Shown here: piece by piece, positions 1 through 6,281 of the stretch | Layout of the letters: every line of letters starts with the position of its first letter | Numbering within the stretch: position 1 is the first letter of the stretch | DNA from: Candidatus Acetothermia bacterium | GTDB taxonomy: Bacteria; Bipolaricaulota; Bipolaricaulia; RBG-16-55-9; DRXL01 | Direction: 5' to 3' | Length of the DNA stretch: 7,178 nt | Assembly (NCBI GenBank): GCA_028275205.1 | Contig: JAPWVB010000061.1 | Span: 1 to 7,178, forward strand | Notes under the pieces: model-generated | What the model was told of the DNA's origin: nothing | Database searches by the model: none | What the model saw: only the letters and a program-made list of their open reading frames with translations | Position numbers and translations under genes: made by a program

Positions 1-1322
1 TTCCCCAATTTGTGATCGCGATCTGGGGCGGGTTTAAGGCCGGCTGCGTCCCCACTCCCATGAACCCTACGCTCAAAAAACGCGAGATCATCCATCAGAT
101 CACAGACTCTGGGGCGAAGCTCATCATCGCTCCGGTCTTTATGCTCGAAGAGGTCGAGAAAGCCGCAGCTGAGCTGCCCCATCTCAAAGTCTTCGTCGTC
201 GGCCCTGGGTCGCCTCACCCGAACTTCGATGAGTTAGTGAAAAACCCACCGCACTTCGTGGAGCGTGAGGACGACGACATCGCGCTCATGCCCTACACCT
301 CAGGGACGACGGGCAAGCCCAAGGGCGTCCTGCTCACCCATAAGAATCTCAGCAGCAATATTCAAGCCGTGATGAAGCTCATGCAGGCCAAGGGCGCCGG
401 CGAAAGACTCCTCGTGCCGGTCCCGATGTTTCACATCACCGGGATGACCGTGCTGATGCTCTCCCCGCTCTCCATGGGCGTGACGATCTACCCCATGCTG
501 CGCTGGGACGCTGAATACGCTCTGCAGCTCATCCAAGAGCACAAGATCACCAGCATGGTCTGCGTCCCCACGCTCTATATTGATCTGCTCAATCACCCAA
601 AAGTCACTCAATACAATCTGAGTTCATTGAAGCTCTGTAGCTCTGGGGGCGCGAAGATGCCCGTGCCTGTCATCGAAGCGATGCAGAAGAAGCTGGGCGT
701 GACCGTCTACGAGGGCTACGGGCTGACGGAGACCTCACCGCTCACGCATACGAACCTCGCAGCGCCCAAGCCCAAAGTGGGTTCGATTGGCTGGCCCATC
801 GAGGGGGCCGAGTGCAAGATTGTAGATGAAGCTAATAGACGGCTTCCCGTGGGCCAAATCGGAGAGCTCTGTGTGCGCGGCCCCATGGTGATGAAAGGCT
901 ATCACAACAACCCCGAAGCGACCCGACAAGCCATTGACGACGAGGGCTTCTTCCATACGGGCGATTTGGCCTACGTCGATGAAGAGGGCTACTACTACAT
1001 CGTGGATCGCGTCAAAGATATGATCAACGTAGGCGGGGTGAAGGTCTTCCCCAAGGAAGTCGAACACGTGCTCTATGAGCATCCGGCGGTGGCGGAGTGC
1101 GCCGTGGTGGGGATTCCCGACGAGCGCAAGGGGGAGACAGTCAAGGCGTATATCGTTCTCAGAGCCGGGTACGAACCCTCAGAAGCGCTCGCAGAAGAGA
1201 TTCGCCAACACTGTCTTAGAGAGCTTGCCGCTTATAAGCATCCGCGGGAGATCGAGTTTGTGAAGGAGCTCCCCAAGACAGCCTCAGGGAAGATCCAAAA
1301 GTACGTGCTCCGAGGGCGCTGA
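1..1322 (+). CDS. AMP-forming acyl-CoA synthetase (FadD-like), 5' end cut by window
   Basis: Activates a carboxylic acid, probably a fatty acid, with ATP to an acyl-adenylate and transfers it to CoA in the cytoplasm. The frame is open from base 3 (P-Q-F before the GTG at 12), and P-Q-F-V-I-A-I-W-G-G-F-K-A-G fits the family's interior, so the true start lies upstream; roughly 60-100 residues are probably missing. Counting the GTG at 12 as residue 1: the phosphate-binding loop YTSGTTGKPKG is at 95-105, YEGYGLTE at 233-240, TGDL at 316-319, the hinge region VDRVKD at 331-336, and PKTASGKIQK near the end supplies the adenylation lysine K427. All motifs of the ANL superfamily are intact, so the enzyme should be active. 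The substrate cannot be told: long-chain, medium-chain and aryl-acid ligases share these motifs. It stops 4 bases before the convergent small gene and has no evident link to the surface-protein operon. Confidence 0.93.
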   Translation, partial: PQFVIAIWGGFKAGCVPTPMNPTLKKREIIHQITDSGAKLIIAPVFMLEEVEKAAAELPHLKVFVVGPGSPHPNFDELVKNPPHFVEREDDDIALMPYTSGTTGKPKGVLLTHKNLSSNIQAVMKLMQAKGAGERLLVPVPMFHITGMTVLMLSPLSMGVTIYPMLRWDAEYALQLIQEHKITSMVCVPTLYIDLLNHPKVTQYNLSSLKLCSSGGAKMPVPVIEAMQKKLGVTVYEGYGLTETSPLTHTNLAAPKPKVGSIGWPIEGAECKIVDEANRRLPVGQIGELCVRGPMVMKGYHNNPEATRQAIDDEGFFHTGDLAYVDEEGYYYIVDRVKDMINVGGVKVFPKEVEHVLYEHPAVAECAVVGIPDERKGETVKAYIVLRAGYEPSEALAEEIRQHCLRELAAYKHPREIEFVKELPKTASGKIQKYVLRGR

Positions 1323-1326
1323 GAGC

Positions 1327-1542
1327 TCAGCTCTTGCGTTCCCCAGGGTTGCTTGGGCTTTGGGCGCGTCTTTCCGCGCGCACCCGCTGCACGGCATACC
1401 CGAAAAACCCGATCATTCCTAAAATCCCGGCGATCAGAAAGACCTTCGGCGCCGTGGGCGGCGAAAAGACCATATATCCCAAGCCGATGAAGCCCACTAC
1501 CCCGCTGAGCAAGATCACTACCGCGAAGATCAGCTCACCCAT
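1327..1542 (-). CDS. Small two-helix membrane protein of unknown function
   Basis: Unrecognised protein of 71 residues from the ATG at 1542. Two hydrophobic stretches are visible: about residues 3-24 (IFAVVILLSGVVGFIGLGYM) and about 31-50 (KVFLIAGILGMIGFFGYAV), joined by a short F-S-P-P-T-A-P turn. They are followed by a basic, polar tail (QRVRAERRAQ...). The charge distribution suggests a helical hairpin in the inner membrane with the tail in the cytoplasm. A longer version starts at GTG 1569 (80 residues, adding MRKLRRERI). I prefer the ATG because GAGGAG lies 10 bases upstream of it, while the GTG has only a crowded AGAGGGG directly abutting it. It converges on the acyl-CoA synthetase with 4 bases between the stop codons and is monocistronic within the window. 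No catalytic motif is present. Confidence 0.75.
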   Translation of the reverse strand: MGELIFAVVILLSGVVGFIGLGYMVFSPPTAPKVFLIAGILGMIGFFGYAVQRVRAERRAQSPSNPGERKS

Positions 1543-1552
1543 GATGCGCTCT

Positions 1553-1558
1553 CTCCTC
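1553..1558 (-). promoter_or_regulatory. Ribosome binding site deciding the start of the small membrane protein
   Basis: Read on the - strand this is GAGGAG, with 10 bases before the ATG at 1542-1540. It favours the 71-residue form over the GTG start at 1569, since it would lie inside the coding region of the longer form. Confidence 0.5.
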
Positions 1559-1600
1559 AGCTTTCTCACCCCTCTAGTTCTCTCTTCCTTCTGAGAGGAG

Positions 1601-1735
1601 AGGGAATGGGGGTGAGGGTGATTGCGATTATTCTACCATGTATCGCCTGTCTGCGCTAGGATGCCCCACACGTCCACACCCCAATGGAAGAAGTCGCTCC
1701 CCCGCCTAGACTTCAGACACCCTCATCCCTTCCCT
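1601..1735. repeat. Imperfect inverted repeat with G-rich/C-rich arms
   Basis: The arm at 1601-1620 (AGGGAATGGGGGTGAGGGTG) is matched in inverse orientation by 1718-1735 (CACCCTCATCCCTTCCCT), with two gapped bases and one mismatch, about 97 bases apart. A third, shorter inverse copy, CTCACCCC at 1565-1572, pairs with GGGGTGAG at 1609-1616. Words like this occur as dispersed intergenic repeats in many bacteria, so this may be a REP-like or small non-autonomous element. No terminal direct repeats are evident. It could also fold the transcript leader of either flanking gene. Confidence 0.5.
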
Positions 1736-1777
1736 AGACCGTTTACAATTCATAGCGACTATGCTCCAACGCAAAGT

Positions 1778-1783
1778 GAGGTG
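1778..1783 (+). promoter_or_regulatory. Ribosome binding site of the DUF11 surface protein
   Basis: GAGGTG lies just upstream of the ATG at 1786, with 4 bases between GAGG and the ATG. It supports this start, which also gives a proper signal peptide. It is the only intergenic translation signal of the operon, since the next two genes start inside the preceding stop codons. Confidence 0.6.
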
Positions 1784-1785
1784 CT

Positions 1786-4700
1786 ATGAAGACAAGAGCA
1801 ATTCCCAAGCCCCCGGCTCCAAGTTTGAAGAGCGTGCTCCTTACTATTATTGTTCTCCTTCAACTTGGAACTTGGGACTCTGAACTCGGGACTCCTGCCA
1901 GCTGCCCGCTTGCTCTCACAATCACGTCTAGCCCGTTCGCTGTAGTCGCTTCAGATGGACCGAGGGTAGCTACGCTCTCCGTTAGGGTACAAAACACTGG
2001 GACGAATCTCATCAAGAACGTCACACTCTTCGTGGGGAACGGCACAACCCCTGGCACCTTCGACGACGTTGGCGGCCACAGCCTTCAGATGCTGGGCTCC
2101 CCAAACGAAGCCTCACGCTTCGTGGGGAACCTTCCCGCTGGAGCTATCCGAACTGTCTATTGGCACGTGGTCTATCCCAACACAGCAGATATTTCATATC
2201 CGTACGTCGTCTGGGCGACGGCCGAGGAGAGTTGTAGCCCCGCAGCGAGCGCCACCCTCCGCACTACGAGTTCTTCCCCAGCAAATTCTAGCAGAATTCT
2301 GCCCTCCGATGGCTCAATCACCGTCGAGCCCAGCTCTCAACAGATTGGGATCGGGCAACTCGTGACGGTGACCATCCGGGGATTCGATCTGGGAGCCGTG
2401 GGGCCCGGCCCAGAAGCGGTCGAGGACGCGTGGTTCCAGCCCATCAGCAATCCCAGCTTCGATCCCACGTGCTTGCGGCTCGTCCGCACCGAAGTCGCGC
2501 TCCACAGCATCAAAGCGACGCCATACACCGATCAGATCTATTTCACCGGGATCGCCACAAGCAACCCGCCGCCCAACTATACCCGCAATCCCTCGGACTA
2601 CGTCAAGTACACGTTCATGGGGTTACGGAGCTGCACGACGACCCTGCAGCCCTACCAGCAAGCAGCCTCTGGGAGCGGACACAAGTTCAATGCCGACATC
2701 GGCGCGGTCACCCTCACCATTCAAGTCAGTGACTCCGCGGGCAAGCTGCTTTTCGATAAATCCGTCACGCCTACGGCAGCAACCCCTGGGACAACCCTTA
2801 CGTATTCCATCACATACGGCAACACCGGTGGAGCCCCCATCGGCGACCCCGCCTCAGGCAACGGGATCATCATCACGGACATTCTGCCCGCCGAGGTCAC
2901 ATATATAAAGGGCAGCTCGACCTGCAGCGGTCAGTGCTTGAAACTTTGGTCCACCGACGGGGGCGCGACGTTCAGCGCCACAGAGCCATCGGCTGCAGCA
3001 AGCGTGAACGCGCTGCGCTGGGTCATTCTCGATCCCATCCCCGCAGGGCAGAACCCCGCAGGCACCGTGGGCTTCCAAGCCACGGCAAATTCAGCTGATA
3101 TCATATGCAACACCGCCCAGGGGGCCATCAATGCAAGCTCCGTGGTCGCGTCGGACACCGCGTGTGCCAACAGCTCCACAGATATAGAGCTTACTCTCTC
3201 CGGCCCCACGACGGTACTCCCCGGAAGTTCGCTCAACATCATCGTGAGCTATCGCAATGCCGGGCCGTCGGTCGCCGAGGACGTGCAGATCTCTCTGACG
3301 CTGCCCGAAGGCACGCAATTCGTCAGCGCGAGTCCGCGCCCAGCGAGCACCTCCGGACAATCATTAACTTTTCTGATCGGCTCGCTTGAGCCAGGGAAGG
3401 GCGGCTCGCTCAGCGCCCAAATCTCCGTGCTCAGCTCAGTTCCCATCGGAACAGTTTTGACGATCGTCGCCCAAGCGACAACGACCTCTGCTGAGACCAA
3501 TACCGCGAATAACTCGGCTTCTCTGACGACGACCGTGGGGACGGCTACCCACAGCCCACAGCTACGAGCTATTCTTACAGCGACGCTCGTCGAAGATGTG
3601 CCCCCGCTGGGAGCCGGTCCCGGCGATACGATCGAGTACAGTGCTACGATCACCAACACCGGCCCAGTCCCAGCCACCGGAGTCGTCTTTCGGTTCACCC
3701 CAGACCCCAACACTGCTCTGATAGACTCTCCCACTTCGCAAGTTCGTGCGGATCTCTCGACGATCGCGCCGAACGCCTCCGAGACGGTTCAGTTCCGGGT
3801 GCGCATCAAGAGCCCGCTGCCTCCAGGAGTAGTCAGCATTCGCGCCCAGGGGATCGTCTCCAGCAACGAGCGCCCCGATGAGCCCACCGACGATCCCACC
3901 ACGCCTGCCCCACACGATCTCACAGAGATCGTCATCAGCTCCGCGCCGTTGCTGAAAGTGTATAAGACGTTCTCGATCTTCAACGATTTAGATGGGAACG
4001 GCCAGCCCAGCCCCGGTGATATTCTTAAGTATACGATCACTGTGAAGAATCTGGGCCGCGAGAACCTCGGCTCAGTCGTGCTCTCTGACGGGCTTGATTC
4101 CAACGTCACGCTCGTCATCGGCAGCGTGACGACGACCCAAGGGGCCGTGCTCTCCGGCAACGCTGAAAACGATAGATTCGTCCAAGTCAACCTGGGCACG
4201 CTGACGGCAAACAGCGAGACGGTGACGGTCACGTTCCGCGTCGGCGTGAACGCCCCCTTGCCCGGCGGCGTCGCCGCGGTCTCGAACCACGCTGTCGTGA
4301 GCAGCGAGAGCTTCCCAAGCTTCGTGAGCGATGATCCCACTACCCCTGCCGTGGATGACCCAACGCTCACGGTCGTCACCAACCAGCCCTATCTCTTGGT
4401 CACTATGAGGGCTTTCTTGAAGAACGACACGAACAATGACGGCCTGCCCAGCCCCGGCGATACCCTGGGCTATCACATCTTGCTCATCAACGTTGGGAAC
4501 GCTGACGCTACGAACGTCTTCGTGAGCGATACCCCCGATCTCAATACCCAGCTTGTTGTGGGGAGCGTGCGGACTTCTTTGGGAACTATTCAGTCGGGCA
4601 ACACCGTGGGGGACAGCTCCGTTGGGGTTCTCATAGACAGGATCACTTCCGGGGGCACGGCTTCCGTCTCGTTCGATGTGACTATCAAAGACTCTCTGCC

Positions 4701-5772
4701 GTCGAGCATCACCCATATCTCCAATCAAGCGCTCGTCAACATCCCCGGTGTAGGAAGCATGGCGAGTGATGACCCCGACACCCCAGCCCTTGGGGATGCG
4801 ACCAAGACGGCGATTGCCGCTGCGCCGCTGGTGCACTTTACTAAAGACGTCTTCTTGGTCTACGATGCTGATCATAGTGGCACCATCAGCCCCGGAGACG
4901 TTCTCGAATACGTGCTGACGCTCATCAATACCGGGACGCGCGACGCCACGGATATCGCGCTCTCCGATACGCCCGACCCTAAGACGCGCCTTGGGGCGAT
5001 CCGAACAAGCACAGGCGTGACGGCGTCGGGGGCAACAACTTCTACGTTAAACGTCAATCTCGGCACTCTTGGAGCGTTCGGCGGACAAGCCCGCGTGAGC
5101 TTCCGCGTCCAGATCAATAATCCCGTCCCGCAAGACGCCCTCACGATCTCCAATCAAGCCCAGATTTCGGGCTCAAACATCTCTGCTCAGTACAGCGACG
5201 ACCCGCGCACACCCACGCCCAACGACGCAACGTTGGTCGCGTTGGGAAGCTCGTTCTTGCTCTGCGGCGATGTAGATAGCAACGGCCTTGTCGAAGAAGC
5301 TGATGCCCAGCTTGTCGCCCGTGCGATCTTGGGAGCTGTTCGGCTGACGGAATCGCAGCGCCTTGCGGCCGACGTCGCGCCGCCGTTTGGGACGCTGGAC
5401 GTTCGGGACGTCACGCTCATCAGCGAGATCGCGCGCGGCTATCATGCGTATTGTCCGCCGCTGGATGCGCGCACCTCCCAGATGACTCTGCTGAAAGCTT
5501 CGCCTTCGGTAGCTCTGGAGCGCGTCGAGCATCACACAGTTGGCCAAGCCCTGCGCTTCCGCGCCTATGGGATGGGCATCGCTGAGATCAATGTTCAGAT
5601 CTTTAATCTCTCCGGAAGGTCCGTCTTCATTAGCCCGTGGCAACAGGGCGTTGAACTCGACTGGCACGCGGACGCCCTCGCCAATGGCGTCTATCTCTAC
5701 GTGATCTCCGTAAGGGGTTTCGACGGCTCGCTGGTGCGCAGCTGCGTCCAAAAGCTGGTGATCCTCCGATGA
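1786..5772 (+). CDS. Giant exported DUF11-repeat surface protein with dockerin-like module and FlgD/T9SS-like C-terminal domain
   Basis: 1328 residues, probably an extracellular stalk or adhesin. Order: signal peptide about 1-40 (basic start, hydrophobic core VLLTIIVLL at 17-25); N-terminal beta domains about 41-307; about six DUF11-type repeats (TIGR01451 family pattern, 'Y-x-I-T-x-x-N-x-G') at about 308-1153; dockerin-like module at 1160-1223; C-terminal domain about 1230-1328 ending A-N-G-V-Y-L-Y (1299-1305) and KLVILR, typical of FlgD-Ig and type IX sorting-like tails. Repeats 4, 5 and 6 begin with 12-residue D-x-[DN]-x-[DNS]-G-x-x-S-P-G-D loops (734-745, 881-892, 1027-1038), like calcium sites. 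Repeats 3-6 end in a DDPxTP linker (702, 849, 995, 1138; spacing 147, 146, 143). The ATG overlapping its TGA starts the cohesin-like lipoprotein. Domain calls rest on pattern recognition: strong for DUF11, fair for dockerin and tail. There is no LPxTG anchor and no enzyme domain I recognise. Confidence 0.92.
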   Translation: MKTRAIPKPPAPSLKSVLLTIIVLLQLGTWDSELGTPASCPLALTITSSPFAVVASDGPRVATLSVRVQNTGTNLIKNVTLFVGNGTTPGTFDDVGGHSLQMLGSPNEASRFVGNLPAGAIRTVYWHVVYPNTADISYPYVVWATAEESCSPAASATLRTTSSSPANSSRILPSDGSITVEPSSQQIGIGQLVTVTIRGFDLGAVGPGPEAVEDAWFQPISNPSFDPTCLRLVRTEVALHSIKATPYTDQIYFTGIATSNPPPNYTRNPSDYVKYTFMGLRSCTTTLQPYQQAASGSGHKFNADIGAVTLTIQVSDSAGKLLFDKSVTPTAATPGTTLTYSITYGNTGGAPIGDPASGNGIIITDILPAEVTYIKGSSTCSGQCLKLWSTDGGATFSATEPSAAASVNALRWVILDPIPAGQNPAGTVGFQATANSADIICNTAQGAINASSVVASDTACANSSTDIELTLSGPTTVLPGSSLNIIVSYRNAGPSVAEDVQISLTLPEGTQFVSASPRPASTSGQSLTFLIGSLEPGKGGSLSAQISVLSSVPIGTVLTIVAQATTTSAETNTANNSASLTTTVGTATHSPQLRAILTATLVEDVPPLGAGPGDTIEYSATITNTGPVPATGVVFRFTPDPNTALIDSPTSQVRADLSTIAPNASETVQFRVRIKSPLPPGVVSIRAQGIVSSNERPDEPTDDPTTPAPHDLTEIVISSAPLLKVYKTFSIFNDLDGNGQPSPGDILKYTITVKNLGRENLGSVVLSDGLDSNVTLVIGSVTTTQGAVLSGNAENDRFVQVNLGTLTANSETVTVTFRVGVNAPLPGGVAAVSNHAVVSSESFPSFVSDDPTTPAVDDPTLTVVTNQPYLLVTMRAFLKNDTNNDGLPSPGDTLGYHILLINVGNADATNVFVSDTPDLNTQLVVGSVRTSLGTIQSGNTVGDSSVGVLIDRITSGGTASVSFDVTIKDSLPSSITHISNQALVNIPGVGSMASDDPDTPALGDATKTAIAAAPLVHFTKDVFLVYDADHSGTISPGDVLEYVLTLINTGTRDATDIALSDTPDPKTRLGAIRTSTGVTASGATTSTLNVNLGTLGAFGGQARVSFRVQINNPVPQDALTISNQAQISGSNISAQYSDDPRTPTPNDATLVALGSSFLLCGDVDSNGLVEEADAQLVARAILGAVRLTESQRLAADVAPPFGTLDVRDVTLISEIARGYHAYCPPLDARTSQMTLLKASPSVALERVEHHTVGQALRFRAYGMGIAEINVQIFNLSGRSVFISPWQQGVELDWHADALANGVYLYVISVRGFDGSLVRSCVQKLVILR
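1819..1868 (+). repeat. Inverted repeat in the signal-peptide codons
   Basis: CCAAGTTTGAAG (1819-1830) and CTTCAACTTGG (1858-1868) are reverse complements apart from one bulged T. They could form an 11-bp stem with a 27-base loop starting about 33 bases after the start codon. The right arm is the first unit of the heptad array, so the left arm may be an inverted piece of the same repeat. A role in translation is possible but not shown. Confidence 0.45.
1862..1896 (+). repeat. Five-unit degenerate heptad tandem repeat inside the signal peptide coding region
   Basis: Units AACTTGG, AACTTGG, GACTCTG, AACTCGG and GACTCCT follow each other without gaps, with a period of 7 bases. They encode residues 26-37, the end of the signal peptide around its likely cleavage region. 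Seven is not a multiple of three, so the period is not a codon effect. A related array occurs at 6318-6352. Confidence 0.75.
2707..5244 (+). repeat. Six DUF11-type beta-sandwich repeats
   Basis: Repeat starts, as protein residues: about 308, 466, 586, 718, 865 and 1011. Repeats 1 and 2 are divergent: repeat 1 carries four cysteines and an insertion, and repeat 2 is short. Repeats 4-6 are near-regular 143-147-residue units of the form calcium loop, Y-x-[IL]-x-[IVL]-x-N-x-G, S-D-x-x-D, I-x-x-S-x-G, S-N-x-A, DDPxTP. Repeat 3 keeps the linker but its loop (603-614) has lost most ligands. The coding DNA is also similar locally: CCCAGCCCCGG recurs in repeats 4 and 5. This indicates growth by duplication of the distal part. 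Confidence 0.85.
5263..5454 (+). other. Dockerin-like module bracketed by two cysteines (residues 1160-1223)
   Basis: The first half has a full calcium-loop pattern, D1162-V-D1164-S-N1166-G-L-V-E1170-E-A-D1173, followed by an amphipathic helix (AQLVARAILG). The second half, D1196-V-A-P-P-F-G-T-L-D1205-V-R-D1208 plus a helix (VTLISEIARG), keeps the end of the pattern but has one extra residue and lacks ligands in the middle. C1160 and C1223 sit immediately before and after the pair and could form a disulfide clasp. Type I dockerins normally have two complete loops, so binding may rest on one site. Confidence 0.7.
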
Positions 5773-6281
5773 AGTCTTTGAGGTTATCTCTGAGTCTTCT
5801 CATCGTGCTCGGAATTTTAACAGGTTGCGAAGGCTCCTACCGCACCCAAGTGACGGTGGGCAAGCTGAGTCTGCCTGCCGGAGGAACGGGCGTCGTTCGC
5901 ATCAGCATCTTAAATCCCCCAGACGCCCAGATGATCCAAGTTGGCCCCACGGGATTGCTCACGTTCAATCCCTCAGTGATTCAAGTGATCTCTCTGACGG
6001 GGGTGAACGGCTTTACTATCTTCGGGAGCACGATTAATAACACTATGGGCTGGGTGCAATTTGTCGCAAGCTTCCCTGGGGGGAGCATCCGGCCCATCGC
6101 GACGGTGGACTTTGGGGTGCTTGAAATCCCCATCATCGAGATGGCTGTGCAGGCTATCGGCCCGGTGGGAGCTTCGACAGCTCTGACGATCACAGCCGTT
6201 GATCTCTTCACTGATAGAGTGGGCAATCCCATTCCCATAGGCCCTCCCATTGCTGGTGAGGTGGTGATCATCGCCCCATGA
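5769..6281 (+). CDS. Cohesin-like lipoprotein
   Basis: 170 residues. The signal sequence (MKSLRLSLSLLIVLG) ends in the lipobox L17-T-G-C20, so the mature protein should be lipid-anchored at C20 and exposed outside the cytoplasmic membrane or on the outer membrane; E21 at +2 gives no clear retention signal. Mature residues 26-168 read like one cohesin/CBM-fold beta sandwich: VTVGKLSLPAGGTGVVRISI, then F66-N-P-S-V-I-Q-V-I-S-L-T-G, N-N-T-M-G-W-V-Q-F, I-A-T-V-D-F-G-V-L, S-T-A-L-T-I-T-A-V-D-L, and a final G-E-V-V-I strand, in the usual order and of near-usual length (about 140). Its ATG overlaps the upstream TGA (ATGA), and its own stop overlaps the next ATG, so it is translationally coupled on both sides. 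Being next to a dockerin-bearing protein suggests a cohesin-dockerin pair. Single cohesin folds also occur without dockerin partners, so binding is unproven. Confidence 0.85.
   Translation: MKSLRLSLSLLIVLGILTGCEGSYRTQVTVGKLSLPAGGTGVVRISILNPPDAQMIQVGPTGLLTFNPSVIQVISLTGVNGFTIFGSTINNTMGWVQFVASFPGGSIRPIATVDFGVLEIPIIEMAVQAIGPVGASTALTITAVDLFTDRVGNPIPIGPPIAGEVVIIAP

Larger units (their letters stand above)
1570..1785. other. Gene-free divergent intergenic region
   Basis: 216 bases between the divergent small membrane gene and the surface-protein operon. I see no ORF or RNA gene. Promoters for both directions should lie here, but none is convincing. On the + strand, TTTACA (1742-1747) resembles a -35 box, but the next -10-like word, TATGCT (1760-1765), is only 12 bases away. 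TACAAT (1744-1749) could instead be a -10 without a good -35. On the - strand, TAGAAT (1635-1630) resembles a -10, again without a -35 partner. The left part is strongly purine/pyrimidine biased and holds one arm of an inverted repeat, listed separately. Confidence 0.6.

Noticed and set aside
300..1082. Long minus-strand frames at 300-611 and 735-1082
   Set aside because: They lie entirely inside the motif-rich acyl-CoA synthetase and encode low-complexity H/D/R-rich products without motifs or credible starts.
1322..1334. AGAGCTCAGCTCT as a terminator between the convergent genes
   Set aside because: It is a near-palindrome with almost no loop, a short stem and no T-run, and it overlaps both gene ends.
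1334..1594. Plus-strand frame of 86 residues opposite the small membrane protein
   Set aside because: The minus strand gives a coherent two-helix membrane protein with a ribosome binding site; the plus frame lacks both and is proline/threonine-rich.
1742..1765. TTTACA ... TATGCT as a sigma-70 promoter for the surface operon
   Set aside because: The spacer is only 12 bases, so the pair does not form a usable promoter; single boxes alone are not strong enough to call.
2028..2130. Exact 13-base direct repeat CTTCGTGGGGAAC at 2028-2040 and 2118-2130
   Set aside because: Both copies encode F-V-G-N in the same frame in a beta-rich domain; a chance or minor duplication, with no further structure around it.
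3249..4875. Long minus-strand frames of 161, 197 and 267 residues under the DUF11 repeats
   Set aside because: They are antisense shadows produced by the repetitive, GC-biased coding strand; the plus frame carries the regular domain repeats.
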